From assembly GCF_923868895.1 (NCBI RefSeq), contig NZ_OV350343.1, positions 3,968,001 to 4,032,000 of the forward strand: a stretch of DNA of 64,000 bases, written 5' to 3'. Source of the DNA: Halomonas sp. TD01 (GTDB taxonomy: Bacteria > Pseudomonadota > Gammaproteobacteria > Pseudomonadales > Halomonadaceae). Numbering within the stretch: the first letter of the stretch is position 1; the number at the start of each line of letters is the position of its first letter. This document shows positions 48,711 through 57,790 of the stretch, piece by piece. The notes beneath the pieces are model-generated. The model did not search any database and was not told where the DNA came from. It saw only the letters and a list, made by a program, of their open reading frames with translations. The position numbers were made by a program, and so were the translations under genes.

Positions 48711-50525
48711 ATGACTTTTGATGCCAAGCAATTTTTAAGCTCTGTCAGTACCTCGCCGGGTGTTTATAGGATGCTCGACGAGCACAGCAACACCTTATAT
48801 GTCGGGAAAGCCAAGCGCCTGAAAGCTCGACTTTCCAGTTATTTCCGTGGTCAGCTTAATACCAAAACCCAGGCGATGGTGGCGCGGATTGCTGATATCC
48901 AAATTACCGTCACCCGTAGCGAAACTGAAGCACTGCTGCTAGAGCAGACGCTCATAAAAGAACTGCGCCCGCCATATAACATTCTGTTAAGAGACGACAA
49001 GTCCTACCCTTTCGTATTTGTGACCGATCGACACGCTTACCCTGCGCTTGAATACAAGCGTGCGCGACAGCGTAGAGGAGATGGCCGTTATTTAGGCCCT
49101 TACCCAAGTAGCGGGGCGGTGAAAGAAAGCCTAGCGCTGATGCAGAAAATCTTTCGCATACGTAACTGTGAAGATAGTGTATTTGCCCACCGCTCTCGCC
49201 CGTGCCTGCAATACCAAATTCAGCGCTGTAGCGCGCCTTGCGTCGACTACATTTCAGAAGCGGATTATCGCCGCGATGTTGAGCATGCAGTGATGTGCCT
49301 TGAAGGCAAAAGCGAGCATGTCACCCAGCTTCTTAGCGAGGAGATGGAAACGGCCAGCCGCGCTTTGAACTTTGAAGAAGCGGCAAGGCTACGTGACCAA
49401 ATACAGCAACTACGTCAGCTACAGCAACGCCAGTTTGTCGATAATGAAAGCGGTGATGCCGACGTTTTTGCGCTGGCCCAGCGCCCTGGTGCGCTAGGTG
49501 TATCAATACTTAGCGTTCGCGACGGCCGCTTACTGGGCGCTCGCCATCACACGCCTAAAAACGACCTGGACCTGCCGCCTGATATGCTGCTGACAGAGGT
49601 CGTTAGCCAATACTATTTCGGCCAGCCTCACAACGTGCCAAGCGAAGTGATTACCAGCCATGCACTTGATGATAGCCCGCTGATTGCTGAAGCACTTTCC
49701 CAGCAAGCGGGCAAACGCGTTCGCGTCACCAGCCAAGTTCGAGGCCATCGCGCGCAGTGGCAGCACCTAGCCATGACTAACGCCGAGCAACAGCTTGCTT
49801 CGCAGCTGGCTAACAAAACCCAGCTTACACAGCGCTTTGAAGCACTTCAAAAAGCACTCTCGATGGAGAAAATGCCCGAACGCCTGGAGTGTTTTGACAT
49901 TAGCCACAGCCATGGAGAAGCAACCGTTGCTTCCTGCGTGGTATTTGATCATCAGGGCCCTCGCAAAAGCGATTATCGCCACTTCCGCATCGAAGGCGTC
50001 GCCGCAGGCGACGACTATGCAGCCATGCAACAAGCACTAACACGGCGCCTTAAACGGGTAAAAAGTGGCGAGGCAGTGGCCCCTGATATTTTGATCGTCG
50101 ATGGTGGCAAAGGTCAGCTAAACATGGCTCGTGGCGTGTTAACCGAACTAGCCGTTACCGATATAATTTTGCTTGGCGTTGCTAAAGGCTCCACCCGCAA
50201 AGCAGGCCTGGAAACACTCTTCCTGGAAAGCACTGACAACCCTTTACCCCTTGACCCCGCTTCACCAGCATTACATCTGATTCAGCATATTCGCGATGAA
50301 TCTCACCGTTTTGCTATTGCGGGCCACCGAGCCCAACGTGACAAAGCGCGCCGCACCTCAACGCTGCAAGACATTCCCGGCATAGGCCCTAAAAGGCGGC
50401 GCGAACTATTACGTTTCTTCGGCGGTTTGCAGGGCGTTCAGAAGGCCAGCCGCGATGAGTTGTCACGCGTTCCTGGTATTAATGCGTCGCTCGCCGAGAC
50501 AATTTACCAATCTCTAAATGGATAA
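48711..50525 (+). CDS. uvrC: Excinuclease ABC subunit C
   Basis: 604-residue nuclease of nucleotide excision repair. The N-terminal GIY-YIG domain (SPGVYRMLDEHSNTLYVGKAK) makes the 3' cut. A UVR motif follows (about 200-235, SRALNFEEAARLRDQIQQL), then the RNase H-like domain with FDISHSHGE and IVDGGKGQL, and two C-terminal helix-hairpin-helices (IPGIGPKRRRELL, VPGINASLAETI). It begins 46 bp after gacA. Confidence 0.97.
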   Translation: MTFDAKQFLSSVSTSPGVYRMLDEHSNTLYVGKAKRLKARLSSYFRGQLNTKTQAMVARIADIQITVTRSETEALLLEQTLIKELRPPYNILLRDDKSYPFVFVTDRHAYPALEYKRARQRRGDGRYLGPYPSSGAVKESLALMQKIFRIRNCEDSVFAHRSRPCLQYQIQRCSAPCVDYISEADYRRDVEHAVMCLEGKSEHVTQLLSEEMETASRALNFEEAARLRDQIQQLRQLQQRQFVDNESGDADVFALAQRPGALGVSILSVRDGRLLGARHHTPKNDLDLPPDMLLTEVVSQYYFGQPHNVPSEVITSHALDDSPLIAEALSQQAGKRVRVTSQVRGHRAQWQHLAMTNAEQQLASQLANKTQLTQRFEALQKALSMEKMPERLECFDISHSHGEATVASCVVFDHQGPRKSDYRHFRIEGVAAGDDYAAMQQALTRRLKRVKSGEAVAPDILIVDGGKGQLNMARGVLTELAVTDIILLGVAKGSTRKAGLETLFLESTDNPLPLDPASPALHLIQHIRDESHRFAIAGHRAQRDKARRTSTLQDIPGIGPKRRRELLRFFGGLQGVQKASRDELSRVPGINASLAETIYQSLNG

Positions 50526-50622
50526 ACCTGCTGTTAACATGGATGCCAAGCACCAAGGGGGATAGAATGGCCCCCACTACACTTCGTCTTCCATGATTCT
50601 CCGGCAAGGATCGCGCCCTGCG

Positions 50623-51171
50623 ATGAACATACCCAACATACTTACTCTGGCAAGAATCGTTTTCATTCCATTGTTGGTAGTGCTTTTTTACCTACCTTTC
50701 AACTGGAGCATGCCAGTCGCTGCAGGCTTATTTGCCTTGGCATCCATCACCGACTGGCTAGATGGCTACTTAGCTCGCCGCTGGAATCAATCAACGCCGT
50801 TTGGCGCGTTTCTCGATCCTGTGGCTGACAAGTTGATGGTCGCCGTTGCACTGGCGCTTCTCATTGAGCGCTTTGACACACTGGTATTAACATTGCCCGC
50901 ACTGGTTATTATTGGCCGCGAAATCGTTATTTCAGCCTTGCGTGAGTGGATGGCCGAGATGGGCAAGCGGGGCATGGTGGCGGTCTCCTGGATTGGTAAG
51001 CTTAAAACAACGCTGCAGATGGTTGCTTTGCTTATACTCCTGGCATTCCCCCCCGGGCATGAGCTTGCGATAATTGGCGTCGTTGTTCTTTACGCTGCGG
51101 CCATTCTTACGCTGTGGTCGATGGCGCAGTACCTTAAAGCGGCTTGGCCTCACTTGAGCCGTTCAATGTGA
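50623..51171 (+). CDS. pgsA: Phosphatidylglycerophosphate synthase
   Basis: 182-residue CDP-alcohol phosphatidyltransferase committing CDP-diacylglycerol to phosphatidylglycerol. The signature [10 protein letters not shown]...[10 protein letters not shown] carries the metal-binding aspartates. Four or more membrane helices. I start at ATG 50623 ([12 protein letters not shown]), the usual N terminus; an upstream ATG is at 50593. Third gene of gacA-uvrC-pgsA. Confidence 0.95.
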   Translation: MNIPNILTLARIVFIPLLVVLFYLPFNWSMPVAAGLFALASITDWLDGYLARRWNQSTPFGAFLDPVADKLMVAVALALLIERFDTLVLTLPALVIIGREIVISALREWMAEMGKRGMVAVSWIGKLKTTLQMVALLILLAFPPGHELAIIGVVVLYAAAILTLWSMAQYLKAAWPHLSRSM

Positions 51172-51212
51172 CCATCTCTCTACACGACTGAACCTTCAGA
51201 CAAATTCATTAA

Positions 51213-51240
51213 TTGACAAGCTCGTAGCGATGCGTATAAT
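51213..51240 (+). promoter_or_regulatory. Promoter of the tRNA-Gly/Cys/Leu operon
   Basis: Perfect consensus hexamers: TTGACA (51213-51218), 16-bp spacer, TATAAT (51235-51240), 15 bp before tRNA-Gly. Confidence 0.92.
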
Positions 51241-51255
51241 TCGCCCTCGAGTCGA

Positions 51256-51330
51256 GCGGGAATAGCTCAGTGGTAGAGCATCGCCTTGCCAAGGCGAGGG
51301 TCGGGAGTTCGAATCTCCTTTCCCGCTCCA
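51256..51330 (+). tRNA. tRNA-Gly (GCC)
   Basis: 75-nt cloverleaf with encoded CCA, anticodon loop TTGCCAA (GCC) and T arm GGAGTTCGAATCTCC. First in a three-tRNA transcript. Confidence 0.97.
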
Positions 51331-51355
51331 GCTTGGATAGCGTGATAAAGCAATA

Positions 51356-51406
51356 GAGGGTCGTGAGCTGGAACGCCAGTCCGATCGAATCTACTTTCTC
51401 GCTCCA
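51356..51406 (+). pseudogene. Decayed tRNA-Gly relic
   Basis: GAGGGTCGTGAG (51356-51367) and TCGAATCTACTTTCTCGCTCCA-like sequence (51385-51406, 20 of 22 bases identical to the 3' end of the intact tRNA-Gly) remain, separated by unrelated bases. The 5' half does not fold as a tRNA. It lies between the intact tRNA-Gly and tRNA-Cys, so it is best read as a broken second tRNA-Gly copy. Confidence 0.75.
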
Positions 51407-51417
51407 ACGACTTGTAA

Positions 51418-51491
51418 GGCTGGATGGCAGAGTGGTTATGCAGCGGACTGCAACTCCGTGTACGCCGGTTCGATTCCGACTCCAGCCTCCA
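51418..51491 (+). tRNA. tRNA-Cys (GCA)
   Basis: 74-nt cloverleaf with encoded CCA; anticodon loop CTGCAAC (GCA); T arm CCGGTTCGATTCCGA. Acceptor stem GGCTGGA/TCCAGCC. Confidence 0.96.
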
Positions 51492-51533
51492 TTTTAAGTG
51501 TGGCGATGAATAGCAATATTCCTGCGATACACT

Positions 51534-51620
51534 GCCCGGATGGCGAAATTGGTAGACGCAAGAGACTTAAAATCTCTCGGAGGTAACTCCGTGCCGGTTC
51601 AAGTCCGGCTCCGGGCACCA
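51534..51620 (+). tRNA. tRNA-Leu (TAA)
   Basis: 87-nt class II tRNA with encoded CCA. Anticodon loop CTTAAAA (TAA), variable arm CGGAGGTAACTCCG and acceptor stem GCCCGGA/TCCGGGC. Confidence 0.97.
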
Positions 51621-51919
51621 CATTATTACCAGCACTTCTCCCCTTCTTTGTAGTCAATAGCAATCTCCCTCGTCGCCTTCAAAGCGCTTAAAAGCGTTTC
51701 TTGTGTTTTTAATGGCCTACTTTTATTTCACTTACCAGCTTGATCCCTACACATCGGATCATGGCGCTTAGCTGCTATCTATAGGCACTGAAAGCAATTT
51801 TCCACATGCACTCATCGCCAAGCGACAGCAGTCACGCTATGATGCCTTCCTCTGCTGTTTGCAGCGTGTAAAGCGTTTAGCACCTACCGCGTTTGAATGT
51901 GAAAAGAGGAACCGGCCCC

Positions 51920-53557
51920 ATGAGCACGCCAACATCCGACGTACTTATCATCGGCGGCGGCGTCGCCGGCCTAACCTTAGCCCTTGAAGTTGCTGACCAT
52001 CTTTCGGTCACCCTAGTCAGGCCTGCCCTGGATGATCAGGGAGCCAGCCGATGGGCTCAAGGTGGGATAGCAGCCGTACTCTCACCAGACGATGATCTAG
52101 ACGCGCATGTACGAGATACGCTCATCGCTGGCGATGGCCTCTGTGATGAAGACGCTGTTCGATTTACAGTGACTAACGGCCCGGACGCCATCCAGTGGTT
52201 AATCGACAACGGCGTCCCCTTTACACCGGATCCAGACCCGAGCGCCCGCTACCCTTATCACTTAACACGGGAAGGCGGCCACAACGCACGCCGCATTATT
52301 CATGCTGACGATGCAACTGGACGCGCGGTAGTCGATACGCTGTACGAAAAAGTCACTTCTCACCCCAATATTACTCAGCGCAGTGACTTAACCATCCTGC
52401 ACTTAATCAGCGATGCCACAGGCCGCTGTATTGGCGCGGAAGGCGTAGATCAACAGCAGCATCAACAAACACTGCTTGCCAAGCACATCGTACTAGCAAC
52501 AGGCGGTGCAAGTGGCCTTTATCGACACACCACCACCCCATCGCCAAGCAGCGGGGAAGGCATGGTGATGGCTGCTGAACTGGGCGCAAAACTGATGAAT
52601 CTTGAGTTTCAGCAGTTTCATCCTACCTGCCTGTTTGACCCAGAAGGACCTGCTTTTTTAATTAGCGAAGCCGTACGAGGAGAAGGCGGGCATCTGCTGA
52701 ATGAGGCCGGCCACCGGTTTATGCCTGATATCGATTCTCGCGCTGAGTTGGCCCCCAGAGACGTCGTTGCCCGGGCAATCGACTCGCAAATTCAGCAAAG
52801 CAGCCGTGGGCATGTGTGGCTAGACATCAGCCACCTTGGAGAAGCGGCTATTCATCACCACTTCCCGACTATCTTGGCACACTGTGCCTCTCGGGGAATT
52901 GATATAACTCGCCAACCGATTCCAGTAGTACCTGCCGCTCATTACAGTTGTGGCGGTGTCGCCACGGACCATCACGGTGCAACCCACGTCACCAACCTCT
53001 ACGCGATTGGTGAGATTGCTTACACGGGACTTCATGGCGCAAATCGCATGGCCAGTAACTCCTTATTAGAGTGCCTGGTATACGCCAGAAGCTGTGCAAA
53101 GCATTTGCTAACACCGGAAAAGCAGGCACAGCCATCACCAGCACCGCCTGAATGGCTGCTGGACGATAGCCCCGATGCAATGCCGCTGGATTCATCCATT
53201 TTTTTGGAAGCCCTGGCTAGCGTGCGTAGCGAAATGCGCGCCACTATGAGCCAATATGTTTCAATTGTCCGTAGCAATCAGGGGCTAAGTATCGCTCGCA
53301 ATCAACTGAACGAACTTGAGAAACAGCTCAACGACATTCTTGGCGGCGGCCATGAGAAAACCGCTAGAAAGCGCAGACACCCTGAAAGCGTGCGTCTGCA
53401 ACAAGCACTCTGGCTTGCAAAGTTGACGGTATTTGCGGCACTCCAGAGGCATGAGTCACGTGGGTTGCATTACTCTATCGACTGGCCTGAGCACCAGCAA
53501 AATACTGCAGTTTCTGAGGTGTCACTTGATCAGCTATCGCCCAGGGCGATGGCATAA
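51920..53557 (+). CDS. nadB: L-aspartate oxidase
   Basis: 545-residue FAD enzyme oxidising aspartate to iminoaspartate for NAD synthesis with NadA. FAD-binding VLIIGGGVAGLTLALE at the N terminus, SRWAQGGIAAVL, REGGHNARRIIHADDATG and the active-site region AAHYSCGGVATD are conserved. ATG at 51920 preceded by AGAGGA; the frame opens 27 bp earlier. The last 24 bp overlap the convergent ygfX-like gene. The 299 bp between tRNA-Leu and nadB hold no gene I can support. Confidence 0.96.
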   Translation: MSTPTSDVLIIGGGVAGLTLALEVADHLSVTLVRPALDDQGASRWAQGGIAAVLSPDDDLDAHVRDTLIAGDGLCDEDAVRFTVTNGPDAIQWLIDNGVPFTPDPDPSARYPYHLTREGGHNARRIIHADDATGRAVVDTLYEKVTSHPNITQRSDLTILHLISDATGRCIGAEGVDQQQHQQTLLAKHIVLATGGASGLYRHTTTPSPSSGEGMVMAAELGAKLMNLEFQQFHPTCLFDPEGPAFLISEAVRGEGGHLLNEAGHRFMPDIDSRAELAPRDVVARAIDSQIQQSSRGHVWLDISHLGEAAIHHHFPTILAHCASRGIDITRQPIPVVPAAHYSCGGVATDHHGATHVTNLYAIGEIAYTGLHGANRMASNSLLECLVYARSCAKHLLTPEKQAQPSPAPPEWLLDDSPDAMPLDSSIFLEALASVRSEMRATMSQYVSIVRSNQGLSIARNQLNELEKQLNDILGGGHEKTARKRRHPESVRLQQALWLAKLTVFAALQRHESRGLHYSIDWPEHQQNTAVSEVSLDQLSPRAMA

Positions 53558-53932
53558 ACGCCGCAGCGCCCGCTGACTGTGAGCTGGCAAACTGTCTGGC
53601 CATAGCCAAAGCCGCTGCGGCCCAACATGAAGCCCGATTAACCAAGGGCCAACGTAATCAGCTTTAACAGGCTGTTCATTTTCAAGTTCACCATCGCCCG
53701 ATAACCACTGAGCACTTAGTTGATAACCACTTTTTATAACCCTCAACTCACCCGCAGGTTGATAGCGATACTCTCGGCTTAGCAGCAGTATCGCTACTAA
53801 TGCCGCAAGCATCGCTATCCATGGGCTAATAAGCCACGCCGCAATAGCACACAACCCGAATGCCAACGATGCGTGGAAAGCGCATTGGATTTTAGAGCGT
53901 ACGATAAGCAGAGTTATCGGTATTTTCTGCAT
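53534..53932 (-). CDS. YgfX-like membrane protein (CptA family)
   Basis: 132 residues with two adjacent hydrophobic helices (about 15-50) followed by a soluble domain (YQPAGELRVIKSGYQLSAQWL). Size, topology and position directly after sdhE match the YgfX/CptA family, reported in E. coli as the toxin partner of SdhE/YgfY and linked to cell-shape proteins. That activity is disputed and not evident here. It overlaps sdhE by 41 bp and nadB by 24 bp. Confidence 0.75.
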   Translation of the reverse strand: MQKIPITLLIVRSKIQCAFHASLAFGLCAIAAWLISPWIAMLAALVAILLLSREYRYQPAGELRVIKSGYQLSAQWLSGDGELENEQPVKADYVGPWLIGLHVGPQRLWLWPDSLPAHSQRALRRLCHRPGR

Positions 53933-54185
53933 GCTCTACAATCATCTGCACGATGCGCTTTAACGATGGCTCCTCGGGCCATTCACGACGCATCAGCCAT
54001 CCAAAGAGATCCTGATCCTCTTCCTCGATTAAACGCTGATAGGCTAACTGTTCATCTTCACTCAGCTCATCAAAGCGGTGCTCAAGAAACGGAATCAGCA
54101 GCAGGTCAAGCTCCCACATGCCACGGCGAGAGTGCCAATAAAGCCGTTTACGCAATATGGCTGCAGGGGAAGTATCGTCGTTCAA
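53892..54185 (-). CDS. sdhE: FAD assembly factor SdhE
   Basis: 97-residue factor that helps attach FAD to succinate dehydrogenase. Core motif SRRGMWELDLLL includes the conserved RGxxE; LSEDEQLAYQRLIEEEDQDLF-type helices follow. The start codon is TTG with a very good GGAGAGG signal before it; no usable ATG precedes the conserved region. First gene of sdhE-ygfX. Confidence 0.93.
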   Translation of the reverse strand: MNDDTSPAAILRKRLYWHSRRGMWELDLLLIPFLEHRFDELSEDEQLAYQRLIEEEDQDLFGWLMRREWPEEPSLKRIVQMIVEHAENTDNSAYRTL

Positions 54186-54298
54186 CGTCAGCCTCTCCAG
54201 TTACAAAATGAGTCGCCAGTATACCTAAGCCACAGGGTCGCGCCAGCGCCTCACTTCGCCTATGCTGATATTCATTCTAGTACCTTGTTTTATCTGAA

Positions 54299-54327
54299 TT
54301 GTTTTATGCTGTTATGCGCAGTATGCT
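54299..54327 (+). promoter_or_regulatory. Promoter candidate for ihfB
   Basis: -35 TTGTTT (54299-54304), 17-bp spacer, -10 TATGCT (54322-54327). rpsA, the usual upstream gene, is absent, so ihfB needs its own promoter. Confidence 0.55.
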
Positions 54328-54390
54328 GACTCTGTTGTTATCGAGGTCGCAAGCGTGTCACGGCCTTTAAAGTTCGCAGGGAGCCAACCG

Positions 54391-54687
54391 ATGACCAAAT
54401 CTGAATTAATCGAACAAATTGCGATGCGTCAACCGGAGCTATCCGCCAAAGAAGTAGAAACGGCGGTGCGTATTATTTTAGACGATATGACCGATGCGCT
54501 TGCTAGTGGGGGACGGGTTGAGATCCGAGGGTTCGGCAGCTTTTCGCTACACTACCGAGAGCCTCGTGTCGGGCGCAACCCCAAAACAGGAGACCCGGTC
54601 GACTTGGACGGCAAGTACGTACCGCACTTCAAACCTGGCAAAGAGTTGCGCGAGCAGGTAGATGCAAGCCGTGCACTCGGCTATTAA
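54391..54687 (+). CDS. ihfB: Integration host factor beta subunit
   Basis: 98-residue DNA-bending protein of the HU/IHF family. [11 protein letters not shown] at the N terminus, [22 protein letters not shown] (the DNA-binding arm) and [12 protein letters not shown] identify the beta subunit. ATG at 54391 has AGGGAG seven bases upstream; the longer frame from 54355 is not needed. lapA and lapB follow, as in relatives, but rpsA is not upstream. Confidence 0.96.
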   Translation: MTKSELIEQIAMRQPELSAKEVETAVRIILDDMTDALASGGRVEIRGFGSFSLHYREPRVGRNPKTGDPVDLDGKYVPHFKPGKELREQVDASRALGY

Positions 54688-54830
54688 TGAGCTAACCGAG
54701 GCTACACGACCACGGCGTCTTCAATAGCAAGATTAAAATGATCTGGTTATCCGACTTTATGCGGGATGACGCCGCGCCACGACTCATACACAATAGAGCC
54801 ATTATGAATGTCACTGACTAGGAAACTCTC

Positions 54831-55136
54831 ATGCGTTGGATTAAAGGGCTGATTCTGGCCGTCATATTGCTGGTTGTTCTACTGGTAGGCATTTTATTTG
54901 CCGTCAACAACCAACAAACTATTGCCTTAAACCTGATTTGGGCAGAACTGCCGCCTGTTTCACTCTCTGTATGGCTGCTAGCTACGTTAGCTCTCGGCGT
55001 TATCCTGGGCATGCTCGCCATGCTAGGTGTGTACGTACGCCTTAAAGCACAGCTGGCACGAAGCGAACGACATAACAAGCAACAGCGCAAAGAGTTAGAC
55101 CGCCTACGCACTCAGGAGCTAAAGGAACTGGCTTAA
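54831..55136 (+). CDS. lapA: Lipopolysaccharide assembly protein LapA domain protein
   Basis: 101 residues, two membrane helices (about 5-25 and 43-68) and a cytoplasmic coiled-coil tail (KAQLARSERHNKQQRKELDRL). Matches LapA, partner of LapB in controlling LPS synthesis. The TAA stop is directly followed by the lapB ATG. Confidence 0.9.
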   Translation: MRWIKGLILAVILLVVLLVGILFAVNNQQTIALNLIWAELPPVSLSVWLLATLALGVILGMLAMLGVYVRLKAQLARSERHNKQQRKELDRLRTQELKELA

Positions 55137-56336
55137 ATGTATGATGCCGTGCTGCTAGGCGTTCTATTGGCAGCCATTGCCATCGGCTTTGGCCTGGGTG
55201 TTCGTTATGCTTCCCGCCGCCGCCAGCGCACTCACGACTCTCGCCCCTCAGGTTTATCGAGAGAATACTTTGTCGGGCTGAATTACCTGCTCAATGAGCA
55301 GCCCGACGAAGCTATCAACACTTTCGTCAATGCATTGGATGTAAATAGCGATACCGTGGAAACCCACATCGCGTTAGGAAAGCTGTTTCGCGCACGAGGT
55401 GAAGCAGACAAAGCCGTTAGCATTCATCAAAATCTACTTGCTCGTCCTGCCCTCTCCACCAGCACTAACGAACATGTACAGCTTGAGCTAGCACGTGACT
55501 TTATGGCGTTAGGCGTTCATGACCGTGCCCAGCGAATGCTGAGAGCACTGCTGGATAAATCAGTCAATGAAATCTACCGACAGGAAGCTAAACGGCTACT
55601 GATTGATTTACTTGAGCGCGAAAAAGACTGGCAAGAAGCACTCGACGTGGTTCAATCATTGTTAAAACAACAGCCTGGTATGCGCAGACCCGCTGCTCAC
55701 TGGCTATGTGAGCTCGCCCTGGAAGAGATACATCAAGCAAGTCGAGCGCTCGCCCGCAAGCACTTAAAAAAAGCACTCCAGCTTGATGAGCGATGTGTCC
55801 GCGCGACGCTATTACTGGCTGAACTGGAGATGGATAATGGGCATTACACTCGCGCTATCGAGCGCCTAAACCATATTCCCCAGCAGGATATTGCTCACAT
55901 TCCCACCATGCTGCCCGCTCTTCAGCATGCTTATGAGCGTAATAACGATATTCAGGGGTTTGAAACGCATCTTTATCGGCTGCTGGGGCAAGCGCCATAC
56001 ACCAGCATCATTATCGCCTTAGGAGAACTCGTTCATCAAAGAGATGGCGTAGACAACGCCATTGAACGAACGGGTGAGTGGCTTAGAGAGGCGCCCAGCT
56101 TAGGCGGGCTTGACTACTTAATCGACCTTTATCATGAAAGCCAACGCTTAAGCGGAAAAACCCCGCCAGACACACGCTTACTGCTACTAAAGCATCACAC
56201 CAATGCTCTTTTACAGGGCAAGTCTCGTCATCGCTGTCGCCGCTGCGGCTTTGCCAGTGACAGCCTAGCATGGCAGTGCCCTAGCTGCCGCCGCTGGGGC
56301 ACTATTAAACCTATTACCGGAGTTGATGGCGAGTAA
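55137..56336 (+). CDS. lapB: Lipopolysaccharide assembly protein LapB (YciM)
   Basis: 399 residues: one N-terminal membrane anchor, a series of TPR helices (about 45-350) and a C-terminal rubredoxin-like metal site CRRCGF...CPSCRRWG. In E. coli LapB guides FtsH to LpxC and so limits LPS synthesis. No gap to lapA, so the two are translationally coupled. Confidence 0.95.
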   Translation: MYDAVLLGVLLAAIAIGFGLGVRYASRRRQRTHDSRPSGLSREYFVGLNYLLNEQPDEAINTFVNALDVNSDTVETHIALGKLFRARGEADKAVSIHQNLLARPALSTSTNEHVQLELARDFMALGVHDRAQRMLRALLDKSVNEIYRQEAKRLLIDLLEREKDWQEALDVVQSLLKQQPGMRRPAAHWLCELALEEIHQASRALARKHLKKALQLDERCVRATLLLAELEMDNGHYTRAIERLNHIPQQDIAHIPTMLPALQHAYERNNDIQGFETHLYRLLGQAPYTSIIIALGELVHQRDGVDNAIERTGEWLREAPSLGGLDYLIDLYHESQRLSGKTPPDTRLLLLKHHTNALLQGKSRHRCRRCGFASDSLAWQCPSCRRWGTIKPITGVDGE

Positions 56337-56352
56337 CTAACCGACATTACTA

Positions 56353-57066
56353 TCAGCCAGCCAGCTCAGCTTCTATGGCTGCTAGCGCCAGCATTGGCTC
56401 TTCCGCCTGTGTGACCGGCCGCCCAATCACTAAATGTGTACTACCCACCCGCATCGCATCGCTTGGGGTCATAATACGCTGCTGGTCATTAGCCGCAGCA
56501 AAGCTCGGCCGTATTCCTGGGGTTACCTTCAAAAAGTCGTTACCACAGAGCGACTTTATTTGCGCAGCTTCCTGGGCTGAACAAACAACACCGCCTAATC
56601 CGCTCTGCTGAGTTAATGCGGCTAAACGCAAGACATGCTCTTCTGGCGTATCATCAATGCCTGTCTCTCGTAAGTCCTCAGCTTGCATACTGGTTAGTAC
56701 AGTAACAGCGATAAGATGTGTACTTAGCCCATGATCATCTAAACGCTTGGCAGCCGTTTCCATCATCTTGCGCCCACCAGAAGCATGCACATTAACCATC
56801 CATACGCCTTGCTCAGCCGCCGCCTGCACCGCGCCTGCCACCGTGTTGGGGATGTCATGAAATTTTAAATCTAAAAAAATTTCAAAACCACGACCATGCA
56901 AGGCTTCTAACACAGCAGGACCACTGCGCGTAAACAACTCTTTACCCACCTTCACCCGGCAGCGTTTAGGATCAAGTTGATCAGCCATGCATAAGGCCGA
57001 ATCAAGAGAGGAATAATCCAAAGCAATAATCAAAGGGGGATCAGTAGCCACTGCGCTTAACTCCAT
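56353..57066 (-). CDS. pyrF: Orotidine 5'-phosphate decarboxylase
   Basis: 237-residue TIM barrel finishing UMP synthesis. [17 protein letters not shown], and the catalytic [11 protein letters not shown] are conserved, as is VVCSAQEA and TPGIRP. Convergent with lapB; the 16-bp gap leaves no clear terminator. Confidence 0.96.
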   Translation of the reverse strand: MELSAVATDPPLIIALDYSSLDSALCMADQLDPKRCRVKVGKELFTRSGPAVLEALHGRGFEIFLDLKFHDIPNTVAGAVQAAAEQGVWMVNVHASGGRKMMETAAKRLDDHGLSTHLIAVTVLTSMQAEDLRETGIDDTPEEHVLRLAALTQQSGLGGVVCSAQEAAQIKSLCGNDFLKVTPGIRPSFAAANDQQRIMTPSDAMRVGSTHLVIGRPVTQAEEPMLALAAIEAELAG

Positions 57067-57317
57067 TTTTCATTTGGCCGCATTATAACAGCCATCTCAG
57101 CCCTACGGTGTAAGCGATTAACCATTATCAGGGAGCAAAAATCTTACAAACACTATCGTTAATGTCTTACAGAACTCCTCCTATAAACGTATTAATTTAG
57201 TCATGGCAAAGGGCAGAGAAGATATGACCTAACCTTTTGCGCATGCAAACCGCCGCAATGCATAAGTGCGTACACAGGAGCGGCGACTCCAGGGAAAAAC
57301 CAAAGAGGATATTAACA

Positions 57318-57602
57318 ATGAAAATAACGTTTAAAGGACTATTGGCTGCACTATTACTGAGCTTAAGCCTAGGGGTTTCGAACCTTGCTTTGGCACAAGA
57401 CATAGCGCCCATTAATGTGAATACAGCGAATGCTGAACTACTTGCGGAATTGCCTGGTGTAGGCCCAAGCCGTGCGGCCGCTATTATAGAAGAGCGCGAA
57501 AACAATGGCGCGTTTGCTAATGTAGATGACCTCACCCGCGTTAGCGGCATTGGCCCTGCTACTGTTGATCGTATGCGCGATCAAGTGGCGATTGAAGAGT
57601 AA
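57318..57602 (+). CDS. ComEA-like helix-hairpin-helix protein
   Basis: 94 residues: a Sec signal peptide to about residue 26 (ending LALAQD), then two helix-hairpin-helix motifs (LAELPGVGPSRAAAIIEE and LTRVSGIGPATVDRM). Such proteins bind DNA in the periplasm during natural transformation. GAGGA lies eight bases before the ATG at 57318. No other competence gene is adjacent. The frame after the stop stays open for 52 more codons, probably by chance. Confidence 0.92.
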   Translation: MKITFKGLLAALLLSLSLGVSNLALAQDIAPINVNTANAELLAELPGVGPSRAAAIIEERENNGAFANVDDLTRVSGIGPATVDRMRDQVAIEE

Positions 57603-57650
57603 GTCGCTAAAGAAAAGGTAAGCGTAAAACTTACATCACCATTGCTTGAA

Positions 57651-57682
57651 GCCGCCGCTTGGGGTAAAGCCCATGCGGCGGC
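57651..57682. other. Hairpin between convergent comEA-like and prpF genes
   Basis: GCCGCCGC...GCGGCGGC with an inner GGG/CCC pairing and a TAAA loop, 48 bp after the comEA-like stop. There is no T run. It could be a Rho-linked or weak terminator. Confidence 0.4.
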
Positions 57683-57790
57683 GATAGCAATTAAAAATGG
57701 CACCTTATCAGATGCTACTTCAAACCGCCTCCAAGCCCCCTCTAAAGCCGACATCAACTAGTTAGAAGCTTTTTCCCATCAAGAGCTGCC

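Noticed and set aside
51436..51663. 75-codon minus-strand frame with GAGLEPARSY
   Set aside because: It is antisense to tRNA-Cys and tRNA-Leu, a common false protein over tRNA genes.
57603..57761. 52-codon open frame continuing after the ComEA-like stop, and an overlapping minus-strand frame
   Set aside because: No ribosome binding site, no recognisable motif, and it contains a hairpin; most likely chance.
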